From Bacteroidales bacterium UBA4293 (GTDB lineage: Bacteria; Bacteroidota; Bacteroidia; Bacteroidales; Bacteroidaceae), in NCBI GenBank assembly GCA_002395835.1, contig DGVD01000015.1:148735-212734 (forward strand): a stretch of 64,000 bases of DNA. Reading direction: 5' to 3'. Below, in pieces: positions 9,214 to 18,476 of this stretch (its first letter is position 1; every line of letters begins with the position of its first letter). A program made the position numbers and the translations under genes. The notes beneath the pieces were generated by a model, which was not told the origin of the DNA, searched no databases, and saw nothing but the letters and a program-made list of their open reading frames with translations.

Positions 9214-9250
9214 TATTTTATCCAAAGAAAAAATTAATGAATAGGTGATT

Positions 9251-9274
9251 TTTGTAGTTTTTATTGTAACTTTG
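9251..9274 (+). promoter_or_regulatory. Promoter -7 element of typA
   Basis: TAACTTTG at 9267-9274 fits TAnnTTTG, 24 bases before the start codon. The only TTTG upstream (9251-9254) is 12 bases away, too close for a standard -33. Confidence 0.5.
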
Positions 9275-9297
9275 CACCCCAAATAATAGGTATTAAC

Positions 9298-11097
9298 ATG
9301 CAAGATATTAGAAACATTGCTATTATAGCTCACGTTGACCACGGAAAAACTACCCTGGTAGACAAGATGATGCTGGCTGGACATTTGTTCCGTGACGACA
9401 AGACCAACGGTGAGCTGGTGCTGGATAACAATGATTTGGAGCGTGAGCGTGGTATAACCATCCTCTCCAAGAACGTCTCCATTAATTATAAAGGTGTAAA
9501 GATTAACATCATCGATACTCCGGGGCACTCCGACTTCGGTGGAGAGGTGGAGCGTGTACTAAACATGGCCGATGGATGTCTGCTCCTGGTTGACGCCTTC
9601 GAGGGCCCTATGCCACAGACTCGTTTCGTGCTGCAGAAAGCCCTTCAGATAGGACTGAAACCTATCGTAGTGGTGAATAAAGTGGACAAGCCTAACTGCC
9701 GTCCTGAAGAGGTCTATGAAATGGTCTTCGACCTGATGTTTGCCCTGGATGCTACCGAGGAACAGCTGGATTTCCCAGTCATCTACGGTTCTGCCAAGAA
9801 CAACTGGATGGCTCAGGACTGGAAGACTCCTTCAGATAATATCTATCCCCTTCTGGATGCTATCATAGAGCATATCCCTGCTCCTACCCATCTGGAAGGT
9901 ACCCCCCAGATGCTCATCACATCGCTGGACTATTCTAACTATACCGGACGTATAGCTGTGGGACGTGTTCACCGGGGCACTATTAAAGAAGGTATGAACA
10001 TCACTCTGGCACATCGTGATGGAAGCATGGACAAAATGAAAGTGAAGGAACTGTACACTTTCGAAGGTCTGGGACGCCAGCGCACACAGGAGGTTTCTTC
10101 GGGTGATATCTGTGCCATCATGGGTCTGGACAAGTTCGAGATTGGCGATACCATCTGCGATTTTGAGAACCCAGAGCCTCTGCCTCCTATCGCTATAGAT
10201 GAGCCTACCATGAGCATGACATTCTCTATCAATGATTCTCCTTTCTTCGGTCGTGAGGGTAAGTTCGTTACCAGTCGTCACATCCAGGAGCGTCTGGAGA
10301 GAGAACTGGACAAGAATCTGGCATTGCGTGTGGCAAAGGGCGACCAGGACAGCCACTGGGTGGTTTCCGGACGTGGTGTGCTGCACCTTTCCGTACTGAT
10401 AGAAACCATGCGTCGTGAGGGTTATGAGCTACAGGTAGGTCAGCCACAGGTTATCTTTAAGACCATCGATGGTGTGCGATGCGAACCTATCGAGGAACTA
10501 ACCATCAGTGTTCCTGAGGAATACAGCAGCAAGATGATAGATATGGTAACCCGTAGGAAGGGCGAACTGACTTCCATGGAAACCACCGGTGACCGTGTGA
10601 ACATTGAGTTCAACATCCCTTCCCGTGGCATCATCGGCCTGCGTACCAATGTGCTGACAGCATCGGCTGGTGAGGCTATCATGGCACATCGCTATAAAGA
10701 ATATCAGCCTTATAAAGGCCCTATCGACCGACGTACAAACGGCTCCATGATTGCACTGGAAGGTGGTACCGCATTTGCCTATGCCATCGACCACCTGCAA
10801 GACCGTGGTAAGTTTTTCATCTATCCTCAGGATGAGGTTTATGCAGGACAGGTGGTAGGTGAGCACGTGCATGAGAACGACTTGGTAGTCAATGTGACCA
10901 AGAGCAAGCAGCTAACCAACATGCGTGCTAGTGGTTCCGACGATAAGGCAAGAATCATTCCTCCTGTAATCTTCTCTCTGGAAGAAGCTTTGGAATACAT
11001 CAAGGAGGATGAGCTGGTGGAAGTAACCCCAAAGAGCATGCGTATGCGTAAGATTATCTTGGATCATCTGGAGCGTAAACGTGCTAATCGTGAATAA
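9298..11097 (+). CDS. typA: Ribosome-associated GTPase TypA/BipA
   Basis: The 599-residue translation factor GTPase has the G1 motif AHVDHGKT (residues 11-18), the switch region RGITILSKN, G3 DTPGHSDFGGEVERVL, G4 NKVDKP and G5 GSAKN. It continues with domain II, EF-G-like domains III and V and the BipA-specific C-terminal domain (NGSMIALEGGTAFAYAIDHLQDRG, then HENDLVVNVTKSKQLTNMRASG). Length and order match BipA, which acts on ribosomes during 50S assembly, stress and cold. It is a single gene ended by a strong terminator. Confidence 0.97.
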   Translation: MQDIRNIAIIAHVDHGKTTLVDKMMLAGHLFRDDKTNGELVLDNNDLERERGITILSKNVSINYKGVKINIIDTPGHSDFGGEVERVLNMADGCLLLVDAFEGPMPQTRFVLQKALQIGLKPIVVVNKVDKPNCRPEEVYEMVFDLMFALDATEEQLDFPVIYGSAKNNWMAQDWKTPSDNIYPLLDAIIEHIPAPTHLEGTPQMLITSLDYSNYTGRIAVGRVHRGTIKEGMNITLAHRDGSMDKMKVKELYTFEGLGRQRTQEVSSGDICAIMGLDKFEIGDTICDFENPEPLPPIAIDEPTMSMTFSINDSPFFGREGKFVTSRHIQERLERELDKNLALRVAKGDQDSHWVVSGRGVLHLSVLIETMRREGYELQVGQPQVIFKTIDGVRCEPIEELTISVPEEYSSKMIDMVTRRKGELTSMETTGDRVNIEFNIPSRGIIGLRTNVLTASAGEAIMAHRYKEYQPYKGPIDRRTNGSMIALEGGTAFAYAIDHLQDRGKFFIYPQDEVYAGQVVGEHVHENDLVVNVTKSKQLTNMRASGSDDKARIIPPVIFSLEEALEYIKEDELVEVTPKSMRMRKIILDHLERKRANRE

Positions 11098-11103
11098 TAC
11101 AAG

Positions 11104-11140
11104 GCAGGAGGATTTCAAAAATCCTCCTGTTTTCGTTTTT
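11104..11140 (+). terminator. Intrinsic terminator of typA
   Basis: CAGGAGGATT (11105-11114) and AATCCTCCTG (11120-11129) pair, followed by TTTTCGTTTTT. Confidence 0.9.
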
Positions 11141-11150
11141 ATAGGTGAAA

Positions 11151-11182
11151 TTTGGAGAATAGCTAAACTTTCACTATTTTTG
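11151..11182 (+). promoter_or_regulatory. Promoter of GH97 gene
   Basis: TTTG at 11151-11154, a 20-base spacer and TATTTTTG at 11175-11182 form a full-consensus Bacteroidetes promoter. The start codon is 34 bases further on. Confidence 0.8.
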
Positions 11183-11215
11183 AACACACGTTTGAAAAAA
11201 CCTAAATGTAAAGAT

Positions 11216-13195
11216 ATGAAAACACGATTAATTCTGTTCTTCTGTTTCCTATTGTGCATGACTGGTGTCATGGCAAAGGACATCGTCCTCAGTTCTCCTG
11301 ACGGACAACTGAAAGCTACCATCAAAACGGATGGAAAAATCACTTACGACGTAGTTTACCATGGCGTTCAGGCTATAGCCCCATCAGAGATAGCCATGAC
11401 ACTGGAAGATGGCAGAGTCTTGGGTCAGAACCCGAAAGTAATCAAGCAAATCCGTACCAGTGCAGACGAAACCATCGATGCAGTGGCATACCGTAAGAGC
11501 CAAGTGCGGAATCATTATAACCAACTCACCCTCCGCTTCAAAGGGGGCTACAGTGTGGACTTCCGTGCTTATGACAATGGTTTTGCCTACCGCTTTAATC
11601 TGGCATTGGGAAAAGGTGAAGTAACCGTGAAAAACGAGACTGCCCAGTTCAATTTCAATGAAGATTATCCAGCTTACTACGCTTTCACCAATGGAAGCGG
11701 CACCGTGGAGCAGCAGTTCTGTAACTCTTTTGAGAACCAGTATAATCATACCACCCTCACAGAGATGACCAAGGATTCCATCATGTTCCTTCCAGTCATG
11801 GTAGAACTTCCGAAAAACATAAAAGCAGTCATCACAGAGGTGAACCAGTTCTCTTACCCTGGCATGTTCGTGGAGAACTTCAAGCATGAGAAGAGCCTTA
11901 AAGGTATCTTCGCTCCAGTACCTAAAACCATGGAGCAAGGTGGTCACAACATGCTTCAGATGATAGTAAAGGACCGTCACGATTACATCGCTAAAATAAA
12001 GGCTACTCGCACCATGCCTTGGCGTGCCATTGCCCTTTCCACTCAAGATAAGGACATGACAGACAATGACATCGTCTTCTGTCTGGCAGATGAATGTAAA
12101 CTAGCAGACACCTCTTGGATTAAACCAGGAAAGGTGGCTTGGGACTGGTGGAACGACTGGAACATAGAAGGTGTGGATTTCCGTGCTGGCATAAACAATG
12201 AAACCTATGAGTACTACATCGATTTTGCCTCTAAGTTCGGCATCGAATACGTCATCCTGGATGAAGGATGGGCTGTGAATCTGAAAGCCGATATGATGCA
12301 GGTAGTTCCTGAGATAGACCTGAAACGTATCATTGAATACGGAAAGAAGAAAAACGTGGGAATTATCCTCTGGGGTGGTTACAAAGCCATGGACAAAGAT
12401 ATGGAAGGACTTTGCAAGCACTACAGTGAAATGGGTGTCAAGGGCTTCAAAGTGGACTTCATGGACCGCGATGACCAGATTGTCATGGACTTCTACAACA
12501 GAATGGCTGAGACTGCTGCAAAGTATAAACTGATGGTAGATTTCCATGGAGCATTCAAACCAAGTGGTCTGAACAGAACCTGGCCAAATGTCATCAATTA
12601 TGAAGGTGTATATGGACTGGAACAGATGAAGTGGAACGGAAACTGTGATCAGGTTACTTATGACGTAACTCTTCCATTCATCCGCTTAGTGGCAGGTCCT
12701 ATGGATTACACACAAGGTGCAATGCACAATGGTAGTAAGTATAATTTCCGTTCCATCAACAGCGAACCGATGAGTCAGGGTACCCGATGCCGTCAGCTGG
12801 CAGAGTACATCGTCTTTGAAAGTCCTCTGAACATGCTTTGTGATGCACCTACCAACTATGAGAAGGAACCTGTCTACACCCGATTCCTGGCTTCCATCCC
12901 TACCACATGGGAGGAAACAAAAACACTGGATGGTGAAGTAGCTAAATACATCATTACTGCCCGTCGTAGTGGAAAAGACTGGTACATAGCTGGTATGACC
13001 AACTGGGATGCTCGTACCGTGAATGTGGATTTGAGTTTCTTGGGAGACTTGAATGGCTACAACTTTGAATACTTCATTGATGGTGTAAATGCAGACCGCA
13101 GAGGAACCGACTATAAACATGTCTTTGATAAACCTGCTGCACAAATTCTCATGCAGCCTGGAGGTGGATTCCTCATTAAAGCTACAAAGAAATAA
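11216..13195 (+). CDS. GH97 glycoside hydrolase (retaining-type, probable alpha-galactosidase)
   Basis: From ATG 11216 the protein has 659 residues and a signal peptide ending GVMAKD. The open frame extends upstream to 11081, but that part reads through the typA terminator and the promoter, so 11216 is chosen. The N-terminal beta-sandwich (VLSSPDGQLKATI) and central barrel (WDWWNDWN, YVILDEGW) are typical of GH97. The motif KVDFMDRDDQ at 412-421 carries an Asp (about 414) where the retaining alpha-galactosidase branch has its nucleophile; inverting SusB-like alpha-glucosidases use two Glu instead. It probably removes alpha-linked galactose in the periplasm; the exact substrate is inferred. 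It is a single-gene unit. Confidence 0.9.
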   Translation: MKTRLILFFCFLLCMTGVMAKDIVLSSPDGQLKATIKTDGKITYDVVYHGVQAIAPSEIAMTLEDGRVLGQNPKVIKQIRTSADETIDAVAYRKSQVRNHYNQLTLRFKGGYSVDFRAYDNGFAYRFNLALGKGEVTVKNETAQFNFNEDYPAYYAFTNGSGTVEQQFCNSFENQYNHTTLTEMTKDSIMFLPVMVELPKNIKAVITEVNQFSYPGMFVENFKHEKSLKGIFAPVPKTMEQGGHNMLQMIVKDRHDYIAKIKATRTMPWRAIALSTQDKDMTDNDIVFCLADECKLADTSWIKPGKVAWDWWNDWNIEGVDFRAGINNETYEYYIDFASKFGIEYVILDEGWAVNLKADMMQVVPEIDLKRIIEYGKKKNVGIILWGGYKAMDKDMEGLCKHYSEMGVKGFKVDFMDRDDQIVMDFYNRMAETAAKYKLMVDFHGAFKPSGLNRTWPNVINYEGVYGLEQMKWNGNCDQVTYDVTLPFIRLVAGPMDYTQGAMHNGSKYNFRSINSEPMSQGTRCRQLAEYIVFESPLNMLCDAPTNYEKEPVYTRFLASIPTTWEETKTLDGEVAKYIITARRSGKDWYIAGMTNWDARTVNVDLSFLGDLNGYNFEYFIDGVNADRRGTDYKHVFDKPAAQILMQPGGGFLIKATKK

Positions 13196-13196
13196 C

Positions 13197-13231
13197 AAAA
13201 AAAGGGGAGGCAAGAAAGCCTCCCTTTTTTA
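13197..13231. terminator. Bidirectional terminator between GH97 and oxidoreductase genes
   Basis: AAAGGGGAGGC and GCCTCCCTTTTTT pair around a short loop, with A and T runs on both sides. The stop codon of the minus-strand oxidoreductase gene (13229-13231) lies at the edge of the hairpin's T run. Confidence 0.88.
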
Positions 13232-14194
13232 TATCTTAGTCATATTAATGGTTTTCATCACATTTAAGGAAATATCCAAGAACAAACTCATCTTCTCAAA
13301 ATTTTTCTCCTCAAAAATTTCAATGAAATCTTCAAATTCATGCACCATACGATGCTTGTACAAATTCAAGGAGTATGTTCGGGTTACCCCATCCACACAT
13401 ATTTTTACCTCACGCATCTCATTGGGTGCACCCACTACCTGAAGCCATCCTTTCTCTCCCTGGATTGTGCAGAATGAAGGACCAGCACTGTCTTTAGCAC
13501 CAGTGCAGATAGCCACAAAAGTAGGATATCGCATAACCAGAACTCCCGATGTATCTACTCCATTATACCCTTTGTTCGGGTAGTATTGGGCACCCACAGG
13601 CATGCCGAAAAGACCTACCGCAAAATTCACGTTGTAGATATTGATATCCAGTAGGGCACCACCATCCAGACGGGGGTCAAAAACAGGAGCTACATCATGC
13701 TGTAGATAACGATCGTACCTGCTGGAATACTGTGAGTAGTTGCATTCCACAATATGAACCTTTCCCAGTTCTGTAAGCAGTTCACCCACCTTTTTCATAT
13801 TGGGCATATGAAGGAAACTCACTGCCTCAAACAGATACAAATGATAGCGAAGTGCCAGTTGCACCAGGTCTTGAGTCTCCTGCATGGTGGGACACATGGG
13901 TTTCTCCACTATAACATTGTGCCCTGCCTCTAATGCCATGCGGGCATATTCATAATGCACACTATTGGTATTAGCCACATAGACAAAATCGATGTTCTGC
14001 TGGTTCATCATCTCATCGTAGATGGTAAACACTTGAGGTATGTTGAACTCCTCTGCTAGCTTTCTAGCTTTTTCCACCGTGCGAAAGCGAGAATAGACAG
14101 AAACTACTTCTATCTGCCCCTTGAAATGTTCACCGAACATCTCCAATGCTTCACGGGCTATTTTTCCTGTACCTACTAATCCTATTCTTATCAT
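13229..14194 (-). CDS. Gfo/Idh/MocA family NAD(P)-dependent oxidoreductase
   Basis: The 321-residue protein has the N-terminal Rossmann motif GLVGTGKIAREA (residues 5-16), the family signature VIVEKPMCPT (about 95-104) with its conserved Lys, and a C-terminal alpha/beta substrate domain containing DGGALLDINIYNV. No signal peptide is seen, so it is cytoplasmic. Such enzymes oxidise or reduce sugars, inositols and sugar acids. Its start overlaps the stop of the GH95 fucosidase gene by 4 bases (ATGA), so the two are translationally coupled; it may act on fucose or another sugar released by that enzyme (inference). A dihydrodiol-dehydrogenase-like role cannot be excluded. Confidence 0.88.
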   Translation of the reverse strand: MIRIGLVGTGKIAREALEMFGEHFKGQIEVVSVYSRFRTVEKARKLAEEFNIPQVFTIYDEMMNQQNIDFVYVANTNSVHYEYARMALEAGHNVIVEKPMCPTMQETQDLVQLALRYHLYLFEAVSFLHMPNMKKVGELLTELGKVHIVECNYSQYSSRYDRYLQHDVAPVFDPRLDGGALLDINIYNVNFAVGLFGMPVGAQYYPNKGYNGVDTSGVLVMRYPTFVAICTGAKDSAGPSFCTIQGEKGWLQVVGAPNEMREVKICVDGVTRTYSLNLYKHRMVHEFEDFIEIFEEKNFEKMSLFLDISLNVMKTINMTKI

Positions 14195-16593
14195 AAAGTA
14201 AAGGTATAAGTTTTCCCTTTTACAGTTTTTTGTTTGGTTATTATCTGATTCTTGTAGCGAATTTCCAATGGCTCACCAGCATTGGATTTCACCACGCACT
14301 TGCTAAGTTCACCATTCTTCCACTCCAGATCTACTTCAAATCCACCTTTTGCACACAAGCCCCGTACACTTCCGTCTTTCCATGCATCAGGCAAAGCTGG
14401 AAGCAGGTGCAAGAAACCCATGTGACTCTGCAGGAACATCTCCGTAATACCTGCTGTACCTCCAAAATTTCCATCTATCTGGAAAGGTGGATGGGTATCC
14501 CATAAATTATCTAATGTTCCATTTTTTAGGAGATTCCCATAAAGTGTGTAGGCATGGTTCCCATCATGTAACCGGGCCCACTGATTCAGTTTCCATCCCA
14601 TACTCCAGCCCGTAGCACCATCGCCTCGATGTTCCAAAACTACACGGGCAGCCTTCGTCAATTCTGGTGTGGTAATCGGTGACAAAGTATGTCCTGGGTG
14701 CAAACCGAACAAATGGTTCACATGACGATGATGATCTTCTGGATCATCTATATCTTTGCTCCACTCCATCAGCTGTCCATAACGCCCTATCTGGTAAGGT
14801 GCCAAATGAGCCAACACATCTTCCCACTCCTTACGAAACTTAAGGTCCACTCCCAGCACCTTGCTGGCATCGATGGCATCCAGCAGAATCTCACGGATTA
14901 CTGCATGAGAGAAGGCACAACCCTGGTCTACCGGTCCATGCTCTGGGGAGGTAGATGGTGCTGCAGTATACACCCCATCCGGACGTTTCCAGAGGTAATC
15001 CTCTGCAAAGAGAGCCGCACCTTTTATCAAATCATATCCAGTGCGTTTCAACCATTCCTTATCCTGTGTGTATTGGTAATACTCCCATAGATGGGTGGCT
15101 AGCCAAGGGCCTGCCACGGGACTGAAATTCCAGCTCATGTCCTCACTGGTTAGAGGGGAGGTAAATCCGAAGGGATTAGAGGAAATACTTGTAGTCCAAC
15201 CTCGTGCTCCGAAATAACTTTTTGCCGTAACTTCACCGGGTTTCACCTGTGTCATGATAAAATCTACCAAAGGCTTCATGCACTCGGCCAAATTAGTGTT
15301 CATTGCCGGCCAGTAGTTCATCTGGATATTGATGTTGTTATGGTAGTCCATATGCCAAGGTCCATCGGTGCTGTTGTGCCATACACCCTGAAGGTTGGCA
15401 GGCAGGGAACCCTCACGACTGCTGGCTATGAGCAGGTAACGACCGTATTGGTAATAAAGTTCCTCCAGCTGGAAGTCTGATGCCCCTTTCCGGTAAGCTT
15501 CCAGACGCTTTGCAGTAGGAAGAGGACTGACTTTGCTTCCTGGGTTCAGATGTAATTGCACCCGGTTAAACAACTTGGAATAATCTGCATAATGGGCATC
15601 GAACAGTTGCTTATAGCTCTTTTGCTTGGCACTGTTGATGAAACCTTCTGTCACCTTTTGAGGATTCTCCCCCACATAAGTAAGTGGGTCGGAAAAATCT
15701 GGGTCGAAATTCATCCGGTAATCGGTGGCTGCAGAGATAAGGAACATCACCTCATCAGCATTTTCCACTTTTATCTTGTCGCCTTCTACCTTCAATGCCC
15801 CACCTCTATTTATGGCTTGTACCCGGACTGAATACTGCATCTTATTATTGTTCAGCCTCCCATACCATTCCAGTCCGTTTCCATCCTTGGAGAATGAACC
15901 CGATGCCACGGGGTTAGGACAATAGCTGAGAACCAAGTTCTGTTTCCCTGGCTGATCTGCCACGTACCGCACTACCATCACCCGGTCTGGATAAGATACA
16001 AAATACTGACGAAGGTAGCTTACTTCATCTTTCTTATATTGAACCACTGCCAAGGCGGAATCTAGACTCAGGGCCCTGCAGTAATCCTTCAGCCCCACCT
16101 TGCTGTGCCCCGTTTCTATGTAAAACTCACCACCGGTGGTAAAATTACCGAATCGATGAGGATTCTCATCCGAGGGTTCATAAGAAGCCAAGCCGTTGAA
16201 ATTCTTCTTGGTCAGTTCCTCTGCTTTCTTATCGTCACCGTCCAGGAAAGCCTGTCGGATTTCCTTCAGGACACTGGAAGAGTTTTTATTCACATTCCAG
16301 TAGGCAGCAGCCCCTGAAGAGGTATTGGGACCACCATTCCAAAGACTTTTCTCGTTGAAAGTGATTCGCTCAGCTTCCACGGAACCTAGGATGTTGGCAC
16401 CCATATAGCCATTACCTATAGGGAGCGACTGGGATTCCCATTCCACATCCTTTTTCAGGTTAGTATTCCAAACCTGCATGCCCTGCAAGGTTGTCGGCTG
16501 GTCAAACCAGATGGTAAGCCCTTGGGGACTGTTTTGTGCCCTCAAGGAACTGGTACCCAACAGTAGTAAAAGGGTAAAGATTTTCTTTTTCAT
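14191..16593 (-). CDS. GH95 alpha-L-fucosidase
   Basis: The 800-residue protein has a signal peptide ending SLRAQ. The GH95 N-terminal pattern WESQSLPIGNGYMGANILG with FNEKSLWNGGPNT is clear, and the catalytic (alpha/alpha)6 barrel shows WHMDYHNNINIQMNYWP (the Asn pair near residues 417-419), SPEHGPVDQG (general acid Glu near 550) and QIDGNFGGTAG (Asp near 707). Family members remove alpha-1,2-linked L-fucose from host glycans or plant xyloglucan by inversion; some prefer L-galactose. It is divergent from fucI, 101 bases away, which supports fucose as the product. Confidence 0.92.
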   Translation of the reverse strand: MKKKIFTLLLLLGTSSLRAQNSPQGLTIWFDQPTTLQGMQVWNTNLKKDVEWESQSLPIGNGYMGANILGSVEAERITFNEKSLWNGGPNTSSGAAAYWNVNKNSSSVLKEIRQAFLDGDDKKAEELTKKNFNGLASYEPSDENPHRFGNFTTGGEFYIETGHSKVGLKDYCRALSLDSALAVVQYKKDEVSYLRQYFVSYPDRVMVVRYVADQPGKQNLVLSYCPNPVASGSFSKDGNGLEWYGRLNNNKMQYSVRVQAINRGGALKVEGDKIKVENADEVMFLISAATDYRMNFDPDFSDPLTYVGENPQKVTEGFINSAKQKSYKQLFDAHYADYSKLFNRVQLHLNPGSKVSPLPTAKRLEAYRKGASDFQLEELYYQYGRYLLIASSREGSLPANLQGVWHNSTDGPWHMDYHNNINIQMNYWPAMNTNLAECMKPLVDFIMTQVKPGEVTAKSYFGARGWTTSISSNPFGFTSPLTSEDMSWNFSPVAGPWLATHLWEYYQYTQDKEWLKRTGYDLIKGAALFAEDYLWKRPDGVYTAAPSTSPEHGPVDQGCAFSHAVIREILLDAIDASKVLGVDLKFRKEWEDVLAHLAPYQIGRYGQLMEWSKDIDDPEDHHRHVNHLFGLHPGHTLSPITTPELTKAARVVLEHRGDGATGWSMGWKLNQWARLHDGNHAYTLYGNLLKNGTLDNLWDTHPPFQIDGNFGGTAGITEMFLQSHMGFLHLLPALPDAWKDGSVRGLCAKGGFEVDLEWKNGELSKCVVKSNAGEPLEIRYKNQIITKQKTVKGKTYTFTL

Positions 16594-16615
16594 TTTGCTT
16601 AAGAAACTTGTGCCA

Positions 16616-16623
16616 CAAAGATA
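16616..16623 (-). promoter_or_regulatory. Promoter -7 element of GH95 operon
   Basis: On the minus strand TATCTTTG (complement of 16616-16623) lies 22 bases upstream of the GH95 start. The -33 half is not clear. Confidence 0.5.
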
Positions 16624-16631
16624 ACAAAATC

Positions 16632-16663
16632 TTTAGTGCAACCGAAATTTTTCATTATCTTTG
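16632..16663 (+). promoter_or_regulatory. Promoter of fucI-fucP
   Basis: TTTA at 16632-16635, a 20-base spacer and TATCTTTG at 16656-16663 lie 31 bases before the fucI start. The two divergent -7 elements of fucI and GH95 are 32 bases apart, so one regulator could control both directions. Confidence 0.65.
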
Positions 16664-16694
16664 TCAGCACAGTGACTTTAAACCTTATACTAAT

Positions 16695-18473
16695 ATGATG
16701 AAAAAGTATCCTAAAATTGGCATTCGCCCCACCATCGACGGTCGTCAAGGTGGTGTTCGGGAAAGTTTGGAAGAAAAAACCATGAACTTGGCTAAAGCTG
16801 TAGCCAACCTTATTTCTTCCCATTTGAAGAATGGAGATGGTTCTCCTGTAGAATGTGTCATTGCCGACAGCACCATCGGCCGTGTGGCAGAGACTGCTGC
16901 TTGTGCCGAGAAATTTGAACGTGAAGGTGTGGGGGCTACCATCACCGTCACTTCCTGCTGGTGCTATGGCTCTGAAACCATGGATATGAATCCGTATTAC
17001 CCTAAAGCAGTCTGGGGATTCAATGGAACAGAACGTCCGGGAGCCGTGTATCTGGCTGCCGTATTGGCTGCTCACGCACAAAAGGGATTGCCTGCCTATG
17101 GAATCTACGGACATGATGTGCAGGACCTAGACGATAATACCATCCCTGAGGATGTGGCAGAAAAGATCCTTCGCTGGGCACGTGCAGCACAGGCTGTGGC
17201 TACCATGCGGGGCATGAGCTACCTCAGCTTCGGTTCTGTGGCTATGGGTATTGCCGGTTCCATCGTAAACCCTGATTTCTTCCAAGAATACCTGGGTATG
17301 CGCAACGAGCAGGTAGATGAAACGGAAATCCTTCGTCGTATGGATGAAGGTATCTACGACCATGAGGAATATGAAAAAGCCATGGCGTGGGTAGAAAAAT
17401 ACTGCAAGGTAAATGAAGGATGGGACAAGAACCGTCCTGAAAAGCAGAAAACTCGTGAGCAGAAGGATCAGGATTGGGAATTCGTGGTGAAGATGTACCT
17501 CATCATGAGAGACCTGATGCACGGAAATCCTAAACTACGGGAGATGGGATTCAAGGAAGAAGCTCTGGGGCATAATGCCATTGCTGGAGGATTCCAAGGA
17601 CAGCGTCAGTGGACCGACTGGAAACCGAATGGCGATTTCTGCGAGGCATTGCTGAATACCCAGTTCGACTGGAACGGAAAGCGTGAGGCTATCATCGTGG
17701 CTACAGAGAATGATTCCTTAAACGGTGTAGCAATGCTATTGGGCCACTTGCTGACCAACCGTGCCCAAATTTTCTCCGACGTACGTACGTACTGGAGCCC
17801 TGAGGCTGTGAAACGTGTTACTGGTAAGGAACTTACCGGTGCTGCAGCTAATGGTATTATCCACCTGATTAACTCCGGTGCTACTACCTTGGATGGTAAT
17901 GGTTATGCTACCGATGCTGAAGGAAACCCTACTATGAAGGAATGGTGGAACCTGACCGATGCAGATGAAGAGGCTATCCTGAAACATACAAACTGGCTCC
18001 CTGCCGACCGCGACTATTTCCGTGGAGGTGGTTTCTCCAGCAACTTCCTCACCCGGGGTGGTATGCCTGTCACCATGATGCGTATGAACCTGGTGAAGGG
18101 ACTGGGCCCTGTTCTCCAGTTGGCAGAAGGATGGACCGTAGACATCGACCCAGAAATCCATGAAATCCTAGATAAGCGTACAGACCCTACATGGCCTACT
18201 ACCTGGTTCGTTCCTCGTCTGGACCCTAACAAGGATGCCTTCAAGGATGTATATAGTGTCATGAACAACTGGGGTGCCAACCATGGTGCCATCACCTACG
18301 GCCACATCGGTAAAGACCTTATCACCCTGGCTAGTATGCTTCGCATCCCTGTATGCATGCACAATGTAGCCGATAAGGACATCTTCCGTCCTGCTGCATG
18401 GAACGCATTTGGTATGGACAAGGAAGGTGCAGACTATCGTGCTTGTGCCAACTTCGGTCCTATATACAAGTAA
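16695..18473 (+). CDS. fucI: L-fucose isomerase
   Basis: Starting at the first of two adjacent ATG codons (16695) gives 592 residues, the usual FucI length; an upstream in-frame extension to 16608 covers the promoter and is rejected. The protein begins KKYPKIGIRPTIDGRQGGVRESLE and carries GIYGHDVQDLDDNTIPEDVAEKI-type sequence, YLSFGSVAMGIAGS, VATENDSLNG and a C-terminal HNVADKDIFRPAAWNAFG, all typical of FucI, a cytosolic Mn-dependent enzyme converting L-fucose to L-fuculose (also D-arabinose to D-ribulose). It is co-transcribed with fucP, 3 bases away. Confidence 0.95.
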   Translation: MMKKYPKIGIRPTIDGRQGGVRESLEEKTMNLAKAVANLISSHLKNGDGSPVECVIADSTIGRVAETAACAEKFEREGVGATITVTSCWCYGSETMDMNPYYPKAVWGFNGTERPGAVYLAAVLAAHAQKGLPAYGIYGHDVQDLDDNTIPEDVAEKILRWARAAQAVATMRGMSYLSFGSVAMGIAGSIVNPDFFQEYLGMRNEQVDETEILRRMDEGIYDHEEYEKAMAWVEKYCKVNEGWDKNRPEKQKTREQKDQDWEFVVKMYLIMRDLMHGNPKLREMGFKEEALGHNAIAGGFQGQRQWTDWKPNGDFCEALLNTQFDWNGKREAIIVATENDSLNGVAMLLGHLLTNRAQIFSDVRTYWSPEAVKRVTGKELTGAAANGIIHLINSGATTLDGNGYATDAEGNPTMKEWWNLTDADEEAILKHTNWLPADRDYFRGGGFSSNFLTRGGMPVTMMRMNLVKGLGPVLQLAEGWTVDIDPEIHEILDKRTDPTWPTTWFVPRLDPNKDAFKDVYSVMNNWGANHGAITYGHIGKDLITLASMLRIPVCMHNVADKDIFRPAAWNAFGMDKEGADYRACANFGPIYK

Positions 18474-18476
18474 CCC

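Noticed and set aside
11081..11215. In-frame N-terminal extension of the GH97 gene
   Set aside because: It runs through the typA terminator and the GH97 promoter, and hides the signal peptide.
16608..16694. In-frame N-terminal extension of fucI
   Set aside because: It covers the promoter; family members start at MKKYPKIGIRP.
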